Source: Albugo candida (lineage: Eukaryota; Oomycota; Peronosporomycetes; Albuginales; Albuginaceae). From it: 64,000 bases of DNA. The notes below the pieces were generated by a model that made no database searches, was not told the origin of the DNA, and saw only the letters and a program-made list of their open reading frames with translations. Of the stretch, positions 59,498-64,000 are shown piece after piece; position 1 is the first letter of the stretch; every line of letters starts with the position of its first letter. The stretch covers positions 372,001 to 436,000 of the forward strand of contig CAJNAR010000156.1 of assembly GCA_905220665.1 (NCBI GenBank). The letters run 5' to 3'. The position numbers and the translations under genes were made by a program.

Positions 59498-60368
59498 TTA
59501 AACGGTGCGAAGCATTTTCTTAGAGCTCGTTTTAAAGACACCGGAAACGGCTAAAATGATGACAATAACGAGTATTGCGCACAAGCTGATAGCGATAGTG
59601 AGCTTCACGTTCTTCCACCACATTGCTTTTCTCAATTTTCGCCCAGAATTACGAAATACCTGTCTCGATCCTTTCCGTCAGAAAATGCTGCACACACTTG
59701 TCATATGCGTACCTTTGCTTGTTCACTTAAATCATTTGTTTTTTGCTCCACCACTTCCATTTTCTCAGTGTTTGACAGCACGACTTGAATGTTGGTATGC
59801 ATGACGCTTTTCACATTGTCCACTTGATGGAGTACCTCTGATATCTTGTCGACTTTGGTTCGATCGTCATACTGAGTTGCCAGCGCTTGCATCATGCTCT
59901 TACATTCTTTGTCGAGTCCGTGCTGTGTGACACAATTGTGAGCAATGAGTCATTGGAAATGCAAGCAATTTCTGTACCTACTTCTCGACAACTCAGCGCT
60001 TTATGGGCAAATTTCGGCACGAATTCTTGCTGTAATGCCTGAATGAGCTGAAAAGCCAAACGAATGGGATACGATTTCACAGTGATCACTGCAAAGACGA
60101 GTTCGTCGTTGCTCATTGAAAAATGGAATTTGTTTGGATCGCAATCCAAAGAATGTCGTGCATTTGGTGTCACTTGCGTTTTCCACGTTGGTGCACGAAG
60201 GACTTTTGCATACATTTCCTTCCATTTTGTGCATTCTGCCAAGTCGACGTTCATAGATGATTTATTAGAATGAAAGTAGCAACAGATTATCGCTTTGTCG
60301 GTAGCTCGCGCGATTCCAATGAATTTGATGTTCTCCTGAGTCATTGATCCATTGTTTGGTGTCGACAT
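59498..60368 (-). CDS. Longin-domain R-SNARE, VAMP7-like (252 aa, 3 exons)
   Basis: Vesicle-fusion protein. Exons 60368-59982, 59922-59713, 59659-59498 (minus), introns 59 and 53 nt, phases agree. Longin domain at about residues 9-125 (IKFIGIARATDKAIICCYFH, NDELVFAVITVKSYPIRLAF); SNARE helix at about 150-210 (DKISEVLHQVDNVKSVMH, TNIQVVLSNTEKMEVVEQKT); tail anchor at about 219-241 (TIAISLCAILVIVIILAVSG) with a short lumenal end. The alignment to VAMP7-type SNAREs is gap-free around the centre, but the zero-layer Arg is replaced by Thr172 (codon ACC). Convergent with CBP80, 66 bp between stops. Start: ATG at 60368, with a second in-frame ATG 8 codons later just before the longin domain. Family call is firm; which endosomal or secretory step it serves is unknown. 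Confidence 0.82.
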
Positions 60369-60532
60369 GCTCTTCTTCACTTTGCGTCGTTTGCTGTGTG
60401 TCTCCACAGAGAATCCGAGGCGTCTCGTTCTGCTAATTTTAGCCAACTCGCGGCATTCAACGGTCCGAACGCTAAAGGCTTGTAACACTTGAAATCAATG
60501 TATCGGAGGGACCGCATGGAGCCGGAGGATAA

Positions 60533-62136
60533 CTATTCGCTTTGCATCTCCGTTGCTAGGATACTTTCTATACTGGCCAAGTCGTCATGCGTATACGGCT
60601 TGTCCACCAAATTCTGGAGATATTTAAGATTTATGCGATCTTGCGATAATACAACATCGGCGCCATAGCTCCACGCAGCTCGAAGAGCAAGCTGGTCCAA
60701 TGTGCAGTGAGATGTTCCCGTAGAAGTTTCTATCGCGGTCATGTTGGAATGCTTCAATTCATTCCAAAGTCGATCGATTGTTCCAGCTTCCATGAATTCG
60801 ATGGACGCAGTGAGGCTTTGTAGTAGCTCACGTATGACCAAGGAGTATCCAAAACTGAATTTCTTGGCGTTGGGCTCATTTGTGAGCTTCTTTAAAAGGT
60901 TCTCCAGCTGGGGAAGTAGTTGCATTTCCCGAATGAAAATCCACTCTTCCAAACAATCCAATTTTTCATATTGATGCGCCAAGCTGTGGGCAAGTACGAT
61001 GTCACCTTTCGATGGAGCGACGTTCATGTCCAGCGTGTCAGCGATGGATTCGATATATTGTTTTTCGAATGAAATAGCAAGATTGAACGCGTCATTGAGA
61101 CTCTTTGCGATATCGATGCCGTTCAACTGCTTCTGTGTATGTAAATGAATTGGCTTATGCTTCGAGGAAATAGTTACGAGCGGATATTCCGCGAAGACAA
61201 CAATGTCGTGTTTCTGCTTGAATGCCCGCAAGTGCGTGGAATCTTGTACACTGAATTGCCCCATGCTGATAGGAAGTTGGAGAACCCGTAGATTGGGATG
61301 CTGACTGCAAAGTTGGCTCATCGATTCAAGAATCTTGGAAACATTATTTTGCATCGACTGATTCGGGAAGGAAAAGCCATAACTTTTGATCGTGCTTTCG
61401 TTGCAGTGAGAGTCTAATACAGAGGCCATCTTGCTTCCCCATTTGATTGTATCCGTCACGGGTAATTGCATTGGCGCACGGACGACGACGACGTCCAGAC
61501 TCTCTACGCTCAATTCCTTTGTTGCATTTTGTATTCCATCATGCAAATTGGTCTCATTGAGAGGTTGGATCACATGATCTACAAAAGCATCGGATCTGAG
61601 CCTTGCAAGTAGAGATTTATTGCATACGATTTACCGCTGAAAGTTGGATGATTTGGCTCCGAATCCAGCAGGACGCTCACGATTAATTCGTTTGACGATA
61701 GTTTTCGGTCATTGAGATGCTCTTGGATCACACAAGCCTCAATGTGAGCTTGTGGCTCTTTCAAAGCTGCTACGGTAGGACAGAATCTTGTCTAAAAGAA
61801 AAATAGAGTCAGCATTCACAGCGAAATCTCAGCCGTTCATACCTGAATCAGATTGCCTAGTCCACTTGAAAGGATCTGTTTACTGTTTTCTATTCTGGAG
61901 AGCTGACCAGCCCACCAATGCGGACTTCCGGCACCGATTCGGCCCACATAGACTTGTTCATTATGGTATAGTGGAAGCAACGGCGTCGAAGAACAATGTC
62001 GAGAATGGACGATTTTAGGCGGCCAACAGAGACCTTTTGAAGACGAAAGAATACGTGCAGAGAATGACAACGGGTAGCGATTCAATGATACAAATTCTAG
62101 CATTATTGTGTGCCCTCTTATTGGAATGAACCTCAT
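60533..62136 (-). CDS. Aldo-keto-reductase-like protein (498 aa, 3 exons)
   Basis: Exons 62136-61843, 61791-61635, 61578-60533 (minus), introns 51 and 56 nt, phases agree. The N-terminus is basic and Ser-rich without acidic residues for about 45 aa (SLNRYPLSFSARILSSSKG), like a mitochondrial targeting peptide, followed by YVGRIGAGSPHWWAGQLSRI. The middle resembles a TIM-barrel NADP-dependent oxidoreductase: SLDVVVVRAPMQLP, STIKSYGFSFPNQS, LRVLQLPISMGQ and IVVFAEYPL sit like the strands of aldo-keto reductases (family patterns LDLyLIHwP, iGvSNf, vQi..). I cannot place the Asp-Tyr-Lys-His tetrad, so catalysis is doubtful. A C-terminal helical region (EWIFIREMQLLPQLENLLKK) follows. Alternative: a diverged, non-catalytic relative. 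Confidence 0.5.
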
Positions 62137-62360
62137 CCAATGATTTTACTTATGGTGAGGAATGCAAAGTTTGCCTTTATGGACACACAAATTTAATACG
62201 CCGACAAATGATGCGATATGAAGGTCAGCTAGTCGTCCAACAATGCTTCGCTATGGTCTCAAGGCATAGCTATCACGCTACAAGTAGTGAAGCTTGATGT
62301 GCAGGCAAATAGCTGCTTAGAGCTGCAAGTGGCCAACTCGATACGAAATTCAAGTCAATT

Positions 62361-62810
62361 ATGGTTCACCACCAAAAGCTGTATTCGCGACAGTATCAAA
62401 GAGTACGGCGGAGGAAGCATTCTGATATGAGTGAAGCTGTTGTGGATATAGTTGTCACAGTATCATTTGTAGCTGAAGAGGAACCACCGGAGGTTTTTCT
62501 GGCGAAAATAGAACAGCGTTATTCGATTGACGTAATTCATAATCTCTTATTGCTGGAAAATGTATACGGATACCGTTTGGAAGAACAAAAGGCGCTAAGA
62601 TCTTCAGATAGCAGAGAAAATATTGAACCCAATGCTTCGCACGTTCCCTTTGTTCAACCGTACAATTGGATTGAAGCACATTGTTTCTACATTATCTTTG
62701 TTTTAGAAGCACAATTACCTTTACGCTTCAACGTGAGGGACGTAAACATATATCGATCCTTTGGCCATCACACGCCATCCATCGACTTGTGTCTTGACCA
62801 AAATTACTGA
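62361..62810 (+). CDS. Unrecognised ORF (149 aa)
   Basis: Divergent from the 60533-62136 gene, 224 bp between starts. Basic N-terminus (YSRQYQRVRRRKH), then an acidic, hydrophobic part (MSEAVVDIVVTVSFVAEEEP) and FLAKIEQRYSIDVIHNLLLL. An internal ATG at 62427 could be the real start. No family recognised. It may continue by splicing into 62917-63165, where QKNQVRESNIHCYS and FDRLTILYHSELQSILLLHQ are open, but no convincing splice pair was chosen. Confidence 0.4.
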   Translation: MVHHQKLYSRQYQRVRRRKHSDMSEAVVDIVVTVSFVAEEEPPEVFLAKIEQRYSIDVIHNLLLLENVYGYRLEEQKALRSSDSRENIEPNASHVPFVQPYNWIEAHCFYIIFVLEAQLPLRFNVRDVNIYRSFGHHTPSIDLCLDQNY

Positions 62811-64000
62811 AATCCTCTACATCTTTGATCTTTTTCTCGACCAATGCGGAGCGCTTATAAGCATAGGTGGACTGAGTGCAGCACAACACAAACCTTAATG
62901 ATACGCCTACAACAATGTGGGTCAGATCAAATATTTACAAAAAAATCAGGTCAGAGAGTCAAATATTCATTGCTACAGTATATTTGCTTACAGGGAAAAT
63001 GCTGGGAAACCTAATGAGCGTTCTGCTCGCAAAGCAATGGTCGATTTTGACCGTTTAACCATTTTGTATCATTCTGAATTACAGTCTATTTTACTTCTTC
63101 ATCAGCTCAATTTGCATCAAGATGGATGCACTTATGCTGCAAGTTATCTGAGTCATATGATTTAAGAGAGAGTCTGCTATTCTTTACTTCCGCTATTTCA
63201 TACAGAATTTCCAGCCGCGTTCTTATCAAAACCGTTCCTCAACGCATCACATCATCTGGGTACCTCTTTTTTCTCTAGCTTTCGGAAAATTACACGCTTA
63301 CTAGACGCTGCATTACATTCAGATGGTACAGTAGATCTTAAATGTTGGGGTCAAATACCATTGAAACCTGATTTCAAAGAGTCATTAGTAACACTTGCAA
63401 GAAAGCTCCACATGTGCTCGTGATTCAACTTGATCGGAGCGACATAGTCTATCTTTTCAATACAAAGCCGTAGGCCATAAGCTGCGCCCCCCGGATCGAT
63501 ATGTACGATCGATCATATGATATTTGAAGTTTCAAAAGCTCCTAACTATATACGCGAGGAAAAAGAATCTGACCACAGTATCGCAGAGACGGGTGATTGT
63601 AAGGGACAGAAAACACATTTCTTGTTCGCTCTTAAATTTTCACGAAAGGTACAACCTGTGTAAGCAGCTAAGTAAAGGTGGGACAGAGTATGCACATCTT
63701 CGACAATTCCTTAGTTGGACTTATCTGCAACATTGATTTATTACCAGATTGCTCTGGTGGCAAACTCTGGTAGTACATTAGAACCACTTGGTAACCGCGA
63801 CTATAGTAATGAGCAATAGCTGCTACGTTGCTTCTCATTGATGATGTGCAATCGCAGAAGATCGGTGAAATGGATCTCTAGCATGTTGAGATCAGCAATT
63901 TTCTAGCAAGTAAGACGATGAACCTCTACACTTGTGAGCAACATCGTGGCTTGAGGCAATGTCGGAAGCAAAGATTTTTAGGAATTACAGACAACACGTA
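62811..64000. other. No secure gene
   Basis: Weak open frames on the plus strand at 62917-63165 and 63524-63736 without family resemblance. No RNA gene, repeat or transposon motif seen. Confidence 0.5.

Overview
The window is nuclear DNA of a eukaryote with a compact gene style: short GT-AG introns (about 40-67 nt in the models built here), 65-540 bp between most genes, and protein families such as Cyc8/Ssn6, CBP80, a longin R-SNARE and a plant-like COX5c. I infer a stramenopile, most likely an oomycete and possibly Albugo-like. This is inference from gene style and protein look, not a database result.

1-27 kb is a transposon stack. An old LINE (1-1983 and 15136-17546) was split by a Ty3/gypsy chromovirus (1984-15135, LTRs of about 220 bp, 5-bp target duplication TGGAT). 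The gypsy integrase was in turn split by a younger LINE of the same family (3266-11345, 14-bp target duplication with one mismatch). This younger insertion is a head-to-tail dimer: a 5'-truncated copy that keeps a 93-nt GT-AG segment in its 3' UTR, and a full-length copy that lacks exactly that segment. The simplest reading is that target-primed reverse transcription started on an unspliced RNA and jumped to a spliced one. Next come two decayed Ty1/copia elements in opposite orientation (17544-21971 plus, about 22970-26963 minus), a fragment of a second LINE family, and copies of a tRNA-derived SINE.

27-35.5 kb is mostly non-coding. It holds one interrupted, unrecognised minus-strand gene (about 32187-33328) and a small possible secreted peptide. 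35.5-44.8 kb is again transposons: a SINE, a third LINE copy (35710-42072) with a 5' inversion typical of twin priming, an RT fragment of another LINE, and a third copia (RT and RNase H).

From about 45.2 kb the window changes to ordinary genes: a DDT-WHIM-PHD chromatin protein (8 exons), the Cyc8/Ssn6 corepressor (5 exons, C-terminal Gln-Ala repeat), a 61-aa COX5c-like subunit, a secreted multicopper oxidase (one exon), CBP80 (4 exons), a longin R-SNARE on the minus strand with Thr at the ionic zero layer, an aldo-keto-reductase-like minus-strand gene (3 exons), and an unrecognised 149-codon ORF. They do not form one pathway. Three concern nuclear gene expression (chromatin remodelling, corepression, cap binding). 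All exon models were read by eye from frame continuity and GT-AG borders.
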